DNA from: Mesorhizobium sp. NZP2077
GTDB taxonomy: Bacteria; Pseudomonadota; Alphaproteobacteria; Rhizobiales; Rhizobiaceae
Assembly: GCF_013170805.1 (NCBI RefSeq)
Contig: NZ_CP051293.1
Location: forward strand, 1,804,001 to 1,868,000
Length of the DNA stretch: 64,000 nucleotides
Direction of reading: 5' to 3'
In this document: positions 43,508-54,100 of the stretch, in pieces
How the letters are laid out: the number at the start of each line of letters is the position of its first letter
How positions within the stretch are numbered: the first letter of the stretch is position 1
Position numbers and translations under genes: made by a program
The notes under the pieces: model-generated
Seen by the model: only the letters and a program-made list of their open reading frames with translations
What the model was told of the DNA's origin: nothing
The model's database searches: none

Positions 43508-46009
43508 TCAGCCGGCCTTGCGGCGCAGCTTCCGTGCCAGATCGGCCCACGGATCGGCGGCATCGGCCGCGGCCGGCGTGACGCTCGGGCCAAGCAGCAC
43601 CGTCGAAGCATCGAAGGGCTTCGGCATGGCGATCCCATAGCCCTGGGCGTAGTCGACGCCGATCGTCTTCAGGGCGGCGATGATGCCGTCGCTTTCGACG
43701 AACTCGGCGATGGTGCGCTTGCCCATGACCTTGCCGATGTGGTGGATCATCTCGACCATGGCGCGGTCGATGCGATCCTCCACCATGTCCTTGACGAAGC
43801 TGCCGTCGATCTTGAGGTAGTCGACCGGCAGGTGCTTGAGATAGGCGAACGACGACATGCCGGAGCCGAAATCGTCGAGCGCAAAACGGCAGCCCAGGCT
43901 GCGCAGATCGTCAATAAAGCGAATGGCATTGGTCAGATTTGCAATGGCGCTGGTTTCGGTGATCTCCAGGCAGATCATGGCAGGCGAAATGCGGTGGACG
44001 AGGAACTGCTCGCAAAGGAAGCCGAGAAAGGTCTCGTCGCCGAAAGTCGCGCCGGAAAGATTGATGGCGCATGTAGCGATCGGCGCCATGCCCGGATCGG
44101 CTTGCCGTGCGGCCAGGACTCGGAAGGTATTGCGCACCACCCAACGGTCGATCGACGGCATCAGGCCATAACGCTCGGCCGCGGGAATGAAGCTTTGCGG
44201 GGTGACGAAGCTGCCGTCTTCATCGGTCAGCCGCAACAGGATCTCGATATGCGCGCCCGCCCAGGCGGCGTCATCGTTGAGCGGCCAGATTTCCTGGGCA
44301 AGAAGCCTGAAGCGGTTTTGCTCCAATGCGGCGTGCAGGCGCTGCACCCAGGCCATCTCGCCGAAGCGCTCGCGCAAGGCCATGTCACTGTCGCTGTGGA
44401 TCTGGACACGGTTGCGGCCCTTTTCCTTGGCCATGTAGCAGGCGACATCGGCGGCCCGCAGCGCTTCCTCGATAGTCACTTGCGCATCGGCGATCTGCAC
44501 CATGCCGATGCTGACGCTGGTGTTGAAGGGTCTGCCATCCCAGGCGAAATGCATGTCCTGCACGGCCGTGCGCAGCCGTTCGGCGATGTCGGCGGCGGTT
44601 TCGCAGTCACTGTCCACCAGCAGCACGCCGAATTCGTCGCCGCCCAGCCTGGCCAGCACGTCTCCCGGCCGCAATTCGTGGGTCAGCAGTGCGGAGATCT
44701 GGCGCAGCAACTGGTCGCCAGCGGCATGGCCGCAGGTATCGTTGACCAGCTTGAACTGGTCGAGATCGAGATACATCAAGGCGTGCTGCCGAGGCTGGCC
44801 CTTCAATTCGACGATCGTCCTTTCCAGCCGACTTTCGAAATCGCGCCGGTTGGCGAGCCCGGTCAATGCGTCATGCGAAGCCTGCCATGAAAGCCGCTCT
44901 ATATAGCCCTCTTCGCGCGTCATGTCGTGGAAGGCAAGCACCGCGCCGACGACTTCACCGGAAACGAGCAGCGGCGCGCCCGTCAGCGCGACGGGAACAA
45001 CAGAGCCATCCGACCGCTGCAGCAATTGCGGACGGGCGCTGGAACGGCGCGGTTCGCCGGCCAGCAGGCTTTCAATCAGTCGGGGTTCTTCGACGCTGGT
45101 GTCTTTGTCCACCAGCCGGAACAGCGAAGCGATCGGTTTGCCCTTGGCGCTGCTGAACGGGCAGGCCAACAATTTCTCGGCGACCGGGTTCATATAGTCC
45201 AGCCGCCCGTCACGGCCGGTGCTGATGACGGCCTGGCCGATCGAAGCCAGCGTGATCTGAGCGCGCTCGCGCTCGGTGTTGAGCGCCAGCTGGAAGGCCT
45301 GGCGCTGCGCCAGGAGCTTGCGCGTGCGCCATACGGCAAGCAGGATCAACAAGGCCGCGGTGACGAGATTGGCAAAGGTGAGCAGCATCCGGATGAAGCG
45401 CGATCCCTCGCCGAGACTGTCCGAGAAGGCCTTGGAAAGAGGGCTGATCTGACGGTCCAGCTGATGGATATCCGTCTTCCAGGCGTTGATCTCGGCTGGT
45501 GACGCCTGCCCCTTGCTCAACGTCGCGTGCATCGCGTCGCCGAGCTTCTGGATGGCGAGGATCATCGTGTCGGCGGCGGTCCAGTGCCGGATAGCGGTGT
45601 CGAGATAGATAAAGCCACGGAAATTCTGGAACAGCCAGATCATCCCGGTCACGTCGTCAGTGTGGTTGCCGCCCCGCAGAAAGCCGGCGCGCGCCGCTTC
45701 AGTGTCGGGCTCAGGCTGCTCAAGTGCCAGGCGGGCCGAGCGGTCGGCCAGCGGAACGGCGATCGCTGCACGATACTCGCCGAAGAACTCCTCCTTGCCG
45801 GTGTCGGCATAGAGGCTGAGGAAATAGATGGCGTGCTTTTGCCCCTTGGACCACTGGCTTTCGCCGCCGACATAGGCGCGAACCGCCGACAGCGTGTAGA
45901 GGCTCAGGCTGGCGACCAGCGCCTGGATGAGGACAACGGCGATGAACGGCCAGACGAGCCCGAGAAGACGGGGGCTGGCGTCCATCGATGACGGCTTCTT
46001 CGAATTCAC
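43508..46009 (-). CDS. Membrane GGDEF-EAL cyclic-di-GMP enzyme with PAS domain
   Basis: 833 residues. Two transmembrane helices (about 17-42 and 207-228) bracket a helical periplasmic sensor; then PAS (about 245-370), GGDEF (RLGGDEFGVLL, GGDEF at 456-460) and EAL domains. The inhibitory I-site RPGD lies five residues before GGDEF. The EAL motif reads EIL but the later catalytic segments LEITETSAI, ALDDFGSGMSSF, KIDGSFV and FVES are intact, so both activities are possible. Start GTG 46009; ATG 45985 is an alternative. Proposed to tune c-di-GMP, perhaps for surface attachment. Confidence 0.9.
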   Translation of the reverse strand: MNSKKPSSMDASPRLLGLVWPFIAVVLIQALVASLSLYTLSAVRAYVGGESQWSKGQKHAIYFLSLYADTGKEEFFGEYRAAIAVPLADRSARLALEQPEPDTEAARAGFLRGGNHTDDVTGMIWLFQNFRGFIYLDTAIRHWTAADTMILAIQKLGDAMHATLSKGQASPAEINAWKTDIHQLDRQISPLSKAFSDSLGEGSRFIRMLLTFANLVTAALLILLAVWRTRKLLAQRQAFQLALNTERERAQITLASIGQAVISTGRDGRLDYMNPVAEKLLACPFSSAKGKPIASLFRLVDKDTSVEEPRLIESLLAGEPRRSSARPQLLQRSDGSVVPVALTGAPLLVSGEVVGAVLAFHDMTREEGYIERLSWQASHDALTGLANRRDFESRLERTIVELKGQPRQHALMYLDLDQFKLVNDTCGHAAGDQLLRQISALLTHELRPGDVLARLGGDEFGVLLVDSDCETAADIAERLRTAVQDMHFAWDGRPFNTSVSIGMVQIADAQVTIEEALRAADVACYMAKEKGRNRVQIHSDSDMALRERFGEMAWVQRLHAALEQNRFRLLAQEIWPLNDDAAWAGAHIEILLRLTDEDGSFVTPQSFIPAAERYGLMPSIDRWVVRNTFRVLAARQADPGMAPIATCAINLSGATFGDETFLGFLCEQFLVHRISPAMICLEITETSAIANLTNAIRFIDDLRSLGCRFALDDFGSGMSSFAYLKHLPVDYLKIDGSFVKDMVEDRIDRAMVEMIHHIGKVMGKRTIAEFVESDGIIAALKTIGVDYAQGYGIAMPKPFDASTVLLGPSVTPAAADAADPWADLARKLRRKAG

Positions 46010-46218
46010 GGACGTGCCATGATCCTGTCAGCGCGTCTGTCCGACTGTTTCACCCGTCGGTTGAGACGATGTTTCTTCCCTCATGTCGCTCAGATGGCGA
46101 CAACGATCCGGTTACCACGGGTGGGCTTAACAGCGAATAAATAATTCCCCTTTATAGGAAGCCGGTTCTTGCTGCGAGCGAGCCGAATATTACGCAACGT
46201 CAAGAAAACGCTTCAAGT

Positions 46219-46560
46219 TTGTTCAATTTGTATTTGAGGCGTATCGAGCCTTTCCGGGCCGCAACTGCGGGAACCAGGGCAGAGCCTCCGCCGCTGGCGT
46301 TGCTGGGCGCCGACGCAATCAAGGTCGAGGGGCTGCGAGGCGCCGACCTGGCGCGCCAGCTCGGCGGCTCACCAAAGCTCAACCAAGCCGGCATGGCTGC
46401 CTCGTTCCTGGCGCAGAACGCCGGCAAACGATCCGTCGTGCTCGATCTCAAGGCAGAAGCCGATCGCGAGCGTTTCCTCGATCTGATCGCCGGTGCCGAC
46501 GCGCTGGTGGAGAATTTTCGACCCGGCGCTGTGCCGACAGATCAAGCGAGCTGGCGTCGG
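46219..46560 (+). pseudogene. CaiB/BaiF family III CoA-transferase, N-terminal remnant
   Basis: From about 46295 the frame reads ALLGADAIKVEGLRGADLAR, then GMAASFLAQNAGKRSVVLDL and IAGADALVENFRPGA: the CoA-binding N-terminal region (about residues 25-110 of ~400) of a family III CoA-transferase. Neither the beginning nor the remaining three quarters is present. Homology stops near 46545 and citryl-CoA lyase sequence begins, so an internal deletion has joined two neighbouring genes. Confidence 0.7.
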
Positions 46561-46574
46561 ACTCCGCTTTGCCG

Positions 46575-46847
46575 AGCGTGAGACACGCAACCGCGCGGCG
46601 CAAGGGCAAGAAGATCCCGCTCAACATCGATGGAGCCACGGCCGTCATCTACGGAGAACTCGGCTTCCCGCCGCCGCTGACACGGGGGCTCTTCGTGCTG
46701 TCGCGCTCTGTCGGCATTCTGGCGCATGCCTGGGAGCAGTCGCAGCAGAGCGAACGAAACAAGGGACCGCTGCCGCGCGAATGGCTGTGGACCTATACCG
46801 GCACACCGGTACGCCCTTTCCCCGAAGACGGCGGTACGAGCGGCTGA
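46575..46847 (+). pseudogene. Citryl-CoA lyase / citrate synthase-like, C-terminal remnant
   Basis: About 90 codons reading KGKKIPLNIDGATAVIYGEL, RGLFVLSRSVGILAHAWEQS and WTYTGTPVRPFPEDGG: the C-terminal end of a citrate synthase-type citryl-CoA lyase, with its natural stop. All upstream parts are missing. An in-frame ATG at 46569 exists but gives no useful enzyme. It directly abuts the CoA-transferase remnant. Confidence 0.7.
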
Positions 46848-46856
46848 GGACGGCCC

Positions 46857-47333
46857 TCAGCCGGCTTCGAGCGGCGCAGGTCCGGGAATGGTCAAGGTCG
46901 CCACCAACGTCGAAAGGTCCGGCTCGTCGATCAGCGTCGCTGCATCAGCCGGCGCCAGCCAGGCCCGCTGCCGCCGTTTGGCCTCCTGCCAACTGGCCAG
47001 TTCCTCGGTGACCTCGAGCAGATAGACGATGACGTCGACACGAATGAAGTTGTTGGCCAGCCGTTTCCAGTAGGAATAAGTGCCCGCCGGTTGCTTCAAT
47101 GTCTTGCCGAGCACGCCGGCTTCTTCCATCGCCTCGATGGTGGCTGCCTTGCGGCCGCTCTTGCCTTTCATCGGCCATCCCTTGGGGACGATGAAGCGCT
47201 GCGTCGTCCGCGACGTGACCAGCATCACCTCGATGTCGCCATGCGCGTTTCGCCGAAAGGGGATCGCCGCGACCTGGCGGATCCGCTCGCCTTTCTTGGC
47301 CTTGCGTACGGCCTTTTTCTTGGTGGCTGCCAT
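46857..47333 (-). CDS. Nudix hydrolase (DIPP-like)
   Basis: 158 residues. Basic N-terminus (KKKAVRKAKKGERIRQ) and a Nudix fold with PKGWPMKGKSGRKAATIEAM and EEAGVLGK. The box retains the key EExG glutamates but the first Glu is Lys and the RE is IE, as seen in diphosphoinositol polyphosphate phosphohydrolase-like members. Likely cleaves a nucleoside or inositol polyphosphate linkage; substrate uncertain. Start at MAATKKK is preferred to an upstream in-frame ATG. Confidence 0.82.
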   Translation of the reverse strand: MAATKKKAVRKAKKGERIRQVAAIPFRRNAHGDIEVMLVTSRTTQRFIVPKGWPMKGKSGRKAATIEAMEEAGVLGKTLKQPAGTYSYWKRLANNFIRVDVIVYLLEVTEELASWQEAKRRQRAWLAPADAATLIDEPDLSTLVATLTIPGPAPLEAG

Positions 47334-47417
47334 TCGTAACAATCCAGTCGGTGCAGTGCCCCATAGCGTGATGTGGCGCCTTTGCAAAACCCAAACTGCC
47401 GCAGGGGCACTCGAACG

Positions 47418-47460
47418 CCCCTACCATGTAAGTCGGCTAATTAAAAGAGCAGCCCGCCCG
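47418..47460. other. Short gap between the small secreted protein and the Nudix gene, with an upstream hairpin
   Basis: Just left of this gap, AGGGGC...GCCCCT around 47402-47421 can form a 6-bp stem, on the 3' side of the minus-strand small secreted protein gene. It may act as a weak terminator. Confidence 0.3.
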
Positions 47461-47769
47461 TCAGCGACAGGTGCTTACGGCGGTGCTGCCGATTATCTGC
47501 GTCTGGCAGCTCGGCCTGACCTGCGGCACCACCGGCGGCGGCTGCTGGACGATTACCCGGTCCTGGGCGCGATACTGCTGTTGCTGCTGCTGAAATTGCT
47601 GCCGCTGCACCCGGTTCTGCAAGATCTGCAGATCGTTTTGCTGGATCAGCGCGTTACTTTTGGCAGCGGGACTGAGCGCTTGCGCGCAAGCGGAAGAGCC
47701 CAGGTCCGCCAGCACTACCGTGGCGAGCACGGCCGACATGAAAATCGTTGATGGTCGAAGCGCCGACAT
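47461..47769 (-). CDS. Small secreted glutamine-rich hypothetical protein
   Basis: 102 residues. MSALRPSTIFMSAVLATVVL is a signal peptide cleaved near SACAQA. The mature part is a Gln-rich coiled stretch (LQNRVQRQQFQQQQQQYRAQ), then a Pro/Val segment and a terminal CQTQIIGSTAVSTC pair of cysteines. Family not recognised. Divergent from the giant autotransporter gene across a 377-bp region holding a perfect palindrome, so co-regulation is possible. Confidence 0.6.
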   Translation of the reverse strand: MSALRPSTIFMSAVLATVVLADLGSSACAQALSPAAKSNALIQQNDLQILQNRVQRQQFQQQQQQYRAQDRVIVQQPPPVVPQVRPSCQTQIIGSTAVSTCR

Positions 47770-48146
47770 CTGCTCATTTCCGCAAGAAGAAGATCTGCCT
47801 CCACATATAGGGCGCTTGCGCGGTGATGCCATGGCCAGGGCCTTGATCGCCATGAAATCGATTATCCGTCGGCCCTGGCCCCGCCACCGTGGCCGCCACA
47901 AGTTGTCGTCATATGACGACTAGGAATCACCAGGGGCTTTAGCCAATGTCGGTTAGTTAAAATTTCGTTACCATTCAGCATAAGTTAATATATTCTAATC
48001 AAGTCTGTACTGCATAAGCTGGAATGCATATGCCGACTTTGAAGTATCCGGACTTGTTTCAGGCACAACATTTCCAGGGCGCATACGGGTGACTTCGGCG
48101 CGCATCTCAGGGGATCGGAGGAAGCGTCGACAGCGGGGGTAAGTGT
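47770..48146. other. 377-bp divergent promoter region between the small secreted protein and the autotransporter
   Basis: No gene seen. It contains a perfect 16-bp palindrome at 47905-47920 and a strongly AT-rich stretch from about 47941 to 48005, the usual place for a promoter or for an AT-rich-binding repressor such as a MucR/Ros or H-NS-like protein. The autotransporter start is preceded by GCGGGGGT. Confidence 0.6.
47905..47920. promoter_or_regulatory. Perfect 16-bp palindrome GTCGTCATATGACGAC
   Basis: Exact self-complementary 16-mer in the divergent region, 135 bp from the small secreted protein start and 227 bp from the autotransporter start. No known regulator is assigned. Confidence 0.55.
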
Positions 48147-51100
48147 ATGGCTTTGTTGTCAAAGCGTGTTGTTGCGCGTCCTGAGTTCGGAGCGTCAACC
48201 GGCCAGGAATCAGCCAGCGCGTATCTCACAGGAGCTCAGGCAGCGGCTCCGCAAACGGAGTCTCCGAGGCGCGCGAGTCGACGTTTCGCCATTCCGCCGA
48301 AACGTCTCGCGCTCTTGCTCGGCGCCACGGCGATGGTCGGGCTCTTTGCACCTTCTCCAGGCGTCGTCCACGCACAGGTGGTGATCAACCACGACGGTGC
48401 CAAGGGCGATGACGGTGCTTCCGTCTTCGGCAATGCCGATGGCGATCCGGGCCATCCGTCGACCGGTCCCGTCACGGACACGAACACCACATCCGGCGGC
48501 AACCAATATGGCGGGACCGCAAATGGCGGCCGGGGCGGCGACGGCGGCACCGTGTTTCAGCCTATACCGCCCAAGCTGGAGGGCGGCAACGGTGGCAGGG
48601 GCGCCGATGGTGGTGTCGTCGACGTTACCAACAATGCCACGCTGACCGGCTTCGGCATCATCAGCCAGGCCAATGGCGGCCGAGGCGGCGACGCCGGCTG
48701 GGCAGCCGATTTCGGGCTCTCCGATGGCGGCACCGGTGGCGGCGGCGGCAATGGCGGCAATGCAAAGGCCACGAATGCGCTTGGCGCGAGCGTGACAACC
48801 ACGCTCGCCAACCGCAACGGCATGACGGTCGAGGCCAGCGGCGGCAGTGGCGGCAATGGCGGCACCGAGGTTGGCGCCATCGGCGGTGGCGATGGCGGCA
48901 ATGGCGGCACCGGCGGCAATGGCGGCACAGGCGAAGGGGTCAATGCCGGTGACATCAGCACGCAAGGCACGCTTTCCAAAGGCATGCTTGTGCGCGCGGC
49001 CGGCGGCGTCGCCGGCGATGGCGCCGGTGGGTTTGGCCTGCTATCCGGACAGGGTGGCAATGGCGGTAACCCGACCATCGGCGGCAACGCGACAGGGAAC
49101 AACTCGGGCAACATCACGACAATCGGCGACTACGCCAGCGGCATGGTCGTGCAGTCGGTCGGTGGCGGCGGCGGCGATGGCGGCGATTCGTTCGGCGTTT
49201 GGGGTGGCGGCGGTTCCGGCACGGCCGGCAATGATGGCGCCACCGCAACCGGCACCAACACCGGCACGATCAAAACCAGTGGCGTCGGTGCGATCGGCAT
49301 GCTGGTCGAATCGGTCGGTGGCGGCGGCGGCGATGGCGGCGGCGCGATCGGCGTCGTTTCGATCGGCGGCACTGCTGGCGGTGGCGGCAAGGGCGGTACT
49401 GTCAATGCCAATGTCGGCGGAACGATCACCACCGGCGTCGACGGCAGCGGTGACGGCGCGCATGGCGTGCTCGCTCAGTCGGTCGGCGGCGGCGGTGGCA
49501 ATGGCGGCTTCGCGTTCTCTGCCGGCGCGACAATTGCCGTCGCCATTGGTGGTGGTGGCGGCACGGGCGGCAATGGTGGGGCGGTCAACGTCAACCAGGC
49601 GGGCGCTGGCGCCAACGTCAGCACCACGGGCAACTCGGCAATCGGCATTATCGCGCAGTCAATCGGCGGCGGCGGCGGCAATGGCGGCGGCAGCCTGGCC
49701 ATTGGCAGCATCGTCTCGGTTGCCGTCGGCGGCAGCGGCTCGGCCGGCGGCGACGGCGACGTGGTGACCTACAACATCGGCAACGCGACCGTTAAGACGA
49801 ACGGCACGGATTCCACCGGCATTCTGGCGCAATCGGTCGGCGGCGGCGGCGGCAATGGCGGTTTTGCCCTGAGCGGTGCCGGTGTCGTTGCGGTCGGCGT
49901 CGGCGGCCAGGGTGCAGCCGGCGGTTCCGGCAAGGAGGTCGACGTTACGTCCGGAGGCAACGTCGAGACCTCCAAGGATCGCTCGGTCGGTATCATCGCG
50001 CAGTCGCTCGGTGGCGGTGGCGGCAATGGCGGCTTTGTTGTCGCCGGCAGTTTTGGGGCCACCGTCGGGGTCGGCGGCTCGGGCAGCAAGGGCGGCGACG
50101 GCGGCGAGGTGTTCTTCCGCACGCCCGACGGTGGTGTCAATCAGTCGATCACCACGCATGGCACGGATTCGGCCGGCCTGATTGTCCAGTCGGTGGGCGG
50201 CGGCGGCGGCAATGGCGGCTTCGTCGGGACTTTCGCGACAGTGGCCAATCTGGGCATTGGCGGTGGTGCGGGCGCCGCCGGCGCGGGCGTTGCTGTCCAC
50301 ACGACCTATAATGGCTCGGTCGAGACCTTTGGAGAGCGTTCGGCCGGTATCATCGTGCAGTCGATCGGCGGCGGTGGCGGCAATGGCGGCGGCGTCATCG
50401 GCGTCGGGCTCGGGCTGACGGTGGGCATTGGCGGAAACGGAGCGGGCGGTGGCGGCGCCGGGGCCGTGGAATACCACTCGGCAAGCACCATCATAACCAC
50501 GCATGAAGCCGACTCGGCCGGTCTTATCGTGCAATCGATCGGCGGCGGCGGCGGCAATGGCGGCTTCTCGTTCAATCTGTCGGCGGGTGCCGCTGTCGGT
50601 GTGGGCGGCAAGGCTGGAGCAGCCGGCGGATCGAATACCGTCACGGTAAGCATAGACGACGGCACCATCCATACGATGAACGATCGTTCGACCGGCATTC
50701 TGGCTCAGTCGGTCGGCGGCGGTGGCGGCACGGGTGGCGGCAGCGTCGCCGGCAGCTTTGCCCTCAATGTCAGCATTGCAGGCAAGGGTGCAGGCGGCGG
50801 TGCCGGCAACATCGTCGATGTCACCAACGGGGCCGACATCACCACCGACGGTATCCAATCGCACGGGATCCAGGCGCAATCGATCGGCGGCGGCGGCGGT
50901 TCGGGCGGTTTCGCGATCGCCGTCGGCGGACCGTCGCTGGCGGTTGGCGGGGCTGCTTCCGATGGCGGCAGCGCCATGAAGGTCACGGTGACGAACACAG
51001 GTGAGATCAAGACAAACCAGGCGATGTCGATCGGTATCCTGGCGCAGGCCATTGGCGGCGGCGGTGGCGACGGCGGTCTCGCGGGAGCCGGTGGTCTGTT

Positions 51101-54100
51101 CACCGCGATTGGCGTTGGCGGCAAGGGTGGCGGCGGCGGCAATGGCGGCGAGGTGGTTGTCAAGAATACCGCCGCCATCACGACCAAGGGCGATCTCGCT
51201 CACGGTATATTGGCGCAATCGGTTGGCGGCGGCGGCGGCAATGGCGGCAGCGCCGGCGCGGTTTCCGTGGGCGCCTTCGTTGGCGTCGGCGTTGCCGTCG
51301 GTGGCGATGGTGGCGCCGGCCGCGACGCCATGGAGGTCGATGTCACCCAGGTCGGCGACATCACGGTCAGCGGCATGGGCGCCAAGGGCATCATCGCGCA
51401 GGCGATCGGCGGTGGCGGCGGCAATGGCGGCAAGGCCGTCGCCGGTGCGTTCAGTGTCGGTCTCTACGCTTCAGCGGCCGTAGCGGTTACACTCGGCGGT
51501 GATGGCGGCGATGGCGGCTCGGGTGGGGTGGTCAGCGTCAAGGCGGATGGCAAGATAGATTCCTTGACCAGCGCCGACGGCTCGGGCGGCATCGTCGCGC
51601 AGTCGATTGGCGGCGGCGGCGGCAATGGCGGTCGCGCGACATCCATCGCCGGCGCGGTGAGTGACGAAGTCGCGATCAATCTCGGTGTGGCCATCGGCGG
51701 CAGCGGCGGCAATGGCGGCCAGGGCAAGACGGTTACCGTGGAGATCGGTCTGGTCAGCGGTGGGGAGATCATCACCCACGGCTTCCAGGCTGTCGGTATC
51801 CTGGCGCAGTCTATTGGCGGCGGCGGCGGCAATGGTGGCGACACGTTTGGTGGCGCCGGCGGCTACGGCAACAGCGTAACGGTGACGGCTTCCGTCAACA
51901 TCGGCGGCAAAGGCGGCGGTTGCATTGGCAATGATCCGACCAAGTGCAACAGCGCCGGCGATGTCCACGTCACAAACGCCATGACGATTTCCACCGATGG
52001 CGACTCGAGCAGCGCGATTGTGGCGCAATCGATCGGTGGTGGCGGCGGCAATGGCGGCACCAGCACCGGCGGCAGCGCCAATGTCGGCGGCGGCGACGGC
52101 GTCAACATCGCGGCGAATTTCGCCATGGGCGGGGGTGGTAGCAAAGGCGGCTTCGGCAACACGGTCGACGTCGTCAATTCAGGCAACCTGACCACGACGG
52201 GGGCTTTCTCGTCAGGCATCATGGCGCAGTCGATTGGTGGCGGTGGCGGCATCGGCGGATCGAGCACGGCCAAATCCTACAACATCGGCGGCAGCAGCCA
52301 GACCAGCGTTAGCGTCAATATGGGCCTGGGCGGTTCGGGCGGCGGCGCCGCCGACGCCATGAAGGTGACGGTGGGCAACACCGGCATCATAAACACCTCG
52401 GGCTTTGGCTCGTCGGGCATCATCGCCATGTCCGTCGGCGGCGGTGGCGGTGCTGCCGGCGCCGCGTCGGCATCCGATGAAGATGTCGGCGGCGGCAGCG
52501 GCGGCGGTGAAGGGGATGACGGCCAGACTACCGTCTCGATCGGTGTTGCGTTGGCGCTCGCTGGCGGTACAGCAGGCAATGGTGGCGAGGTCTCCGTCAC
52601 CAACAACAACTCGATCTTCACCGACGGTGCTTTCTCCTACGGCATCAGTGCCAGTTCCATCGGCGGTGGCGGTGGCGTCGGCGGCTCGGCTTCAGCCGGT
52701 GCCAGCGCCAAATATGCCATCGGCGGCGGCATTGGCGGCGCCGGTGGCAGTTCAGGTTTCGGCCAACATGTCGAGGTCTTCAATCAAGCCAATGGGTTCA
52801 TCTGGACCAAGCAGGAAAACTCCATCGGCATCTTCGCGCAGTCTGTCGGCGGCGGCGGCGGTTCGGGCGGCGCCGGCAAGAGCACCGGCAGCGACGGCGG
52901 CAGCGTCGACATCAAGATGACCATGGGTGGGCTTGGCGCTGGCGGCGGCAATGGCGGCGACGTCAATGTCGAAAACAGCGGGACGGTCTGGACCGACAAG
53001 GCCAATTCGCACGGCATCCTGGCCCAGTCGATCGGCGGCAGCGGTGGCGTCGGCGGGGCAGCGGGCTCGGCCACCGCAGATGCCGAGACGACGATCGGCT
53101 TCGCTTTGGGCGGGCTGGGCGGCGACGGCGGTGAGGGCCATGCCGTTACGGTGAAGAATTTCGCATCAGGGTGGATCTGGACCCAGGGCGACAATTCCGA
53201 CGGCATTTTCGCCCAGTCGATCGGCGGCGGCGGCGGCGCGGCCGGTGGCGGCTCGACGACAAGTGGCGAAGCCGATACCAATGTCAGCCTGGCGGTTGGC
53301 GGCCTTGGCGGCAAAGGCAATACGGGCGGCAGGGTCGAGGTCGACAACTACGGCACGATCACAACCGAAGGAGATCTTTCACACGGCATCTTTGCCCAAT
53401 CGGTTGGCGGCGGTGGTGGCGCCGCGGGGTCCGCGTCCAATGCATCCACGGCTGACATGACGATAGGCGTGGCGACGTCCACTGTTGGGGGCGGGGGGGC
53501 CAATGGCGGCTATGTCGAGGTCAACAACGATGGTGTGATCAGCACATCCGGCAAGGGTGCGATCGGTATCATGGCACAGTCTGTCGGCGGCGGAGGCGGT
53601 TATACAGGCGTCGTTTCCAGCGATGCCGCCGGCGACGACTCCTTTACACTGAGCATTGGTGGCAAGGGCGGCAATGGCGGCAACGGCGGCGATGTCAAGG
53701 TGACCGTCAACGGCTCGATCAGCACGACAGGAGATTATGCGCACGGTGTTGTCGCCCAGTCGATCGGCGGTGGCGGCGGCTACGGTGGCGATGCCAATGG
53801 CAAGACCTCGAACGCACTGGCGATCGGCGGCTTCGGTGGCGCCGGCGGCGACGGCGGTGATGTGACTGTCATCCGCACCGGCACGATCACCACGACAGGT
53901 CTGGGCTCGATAGCCATCATCGCACAGTCCGTCGGCGGCGGCGGCGGCTTTGGCGGTGCTGGATTCGGGCGCTTCGGCGCTAGCGCCGACGGCGGCAGCG
54001 GCCTCGACAACAACACTGTCGGCTTCAAATCGCTCGGTGGCGACAAGGGCACCGGCGGCACCGTGAGCATCATCCAGTCCGGCGCGATCGAGACCGCTGG

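Noticed and set aside
46569..46847. Complete small protein of 92 residues
   Set aside because: The sequence is the C-terminal end of a citryl-CoA lyase and lacks the catalytic core; it is a remnant.
49659..51218. Minus-strand open frame inside the autotransporter repeats
   Set aside because: Shadow of repeated GC-rich codons; its alanine/aspartate repeats just mirror the glycine repeats.
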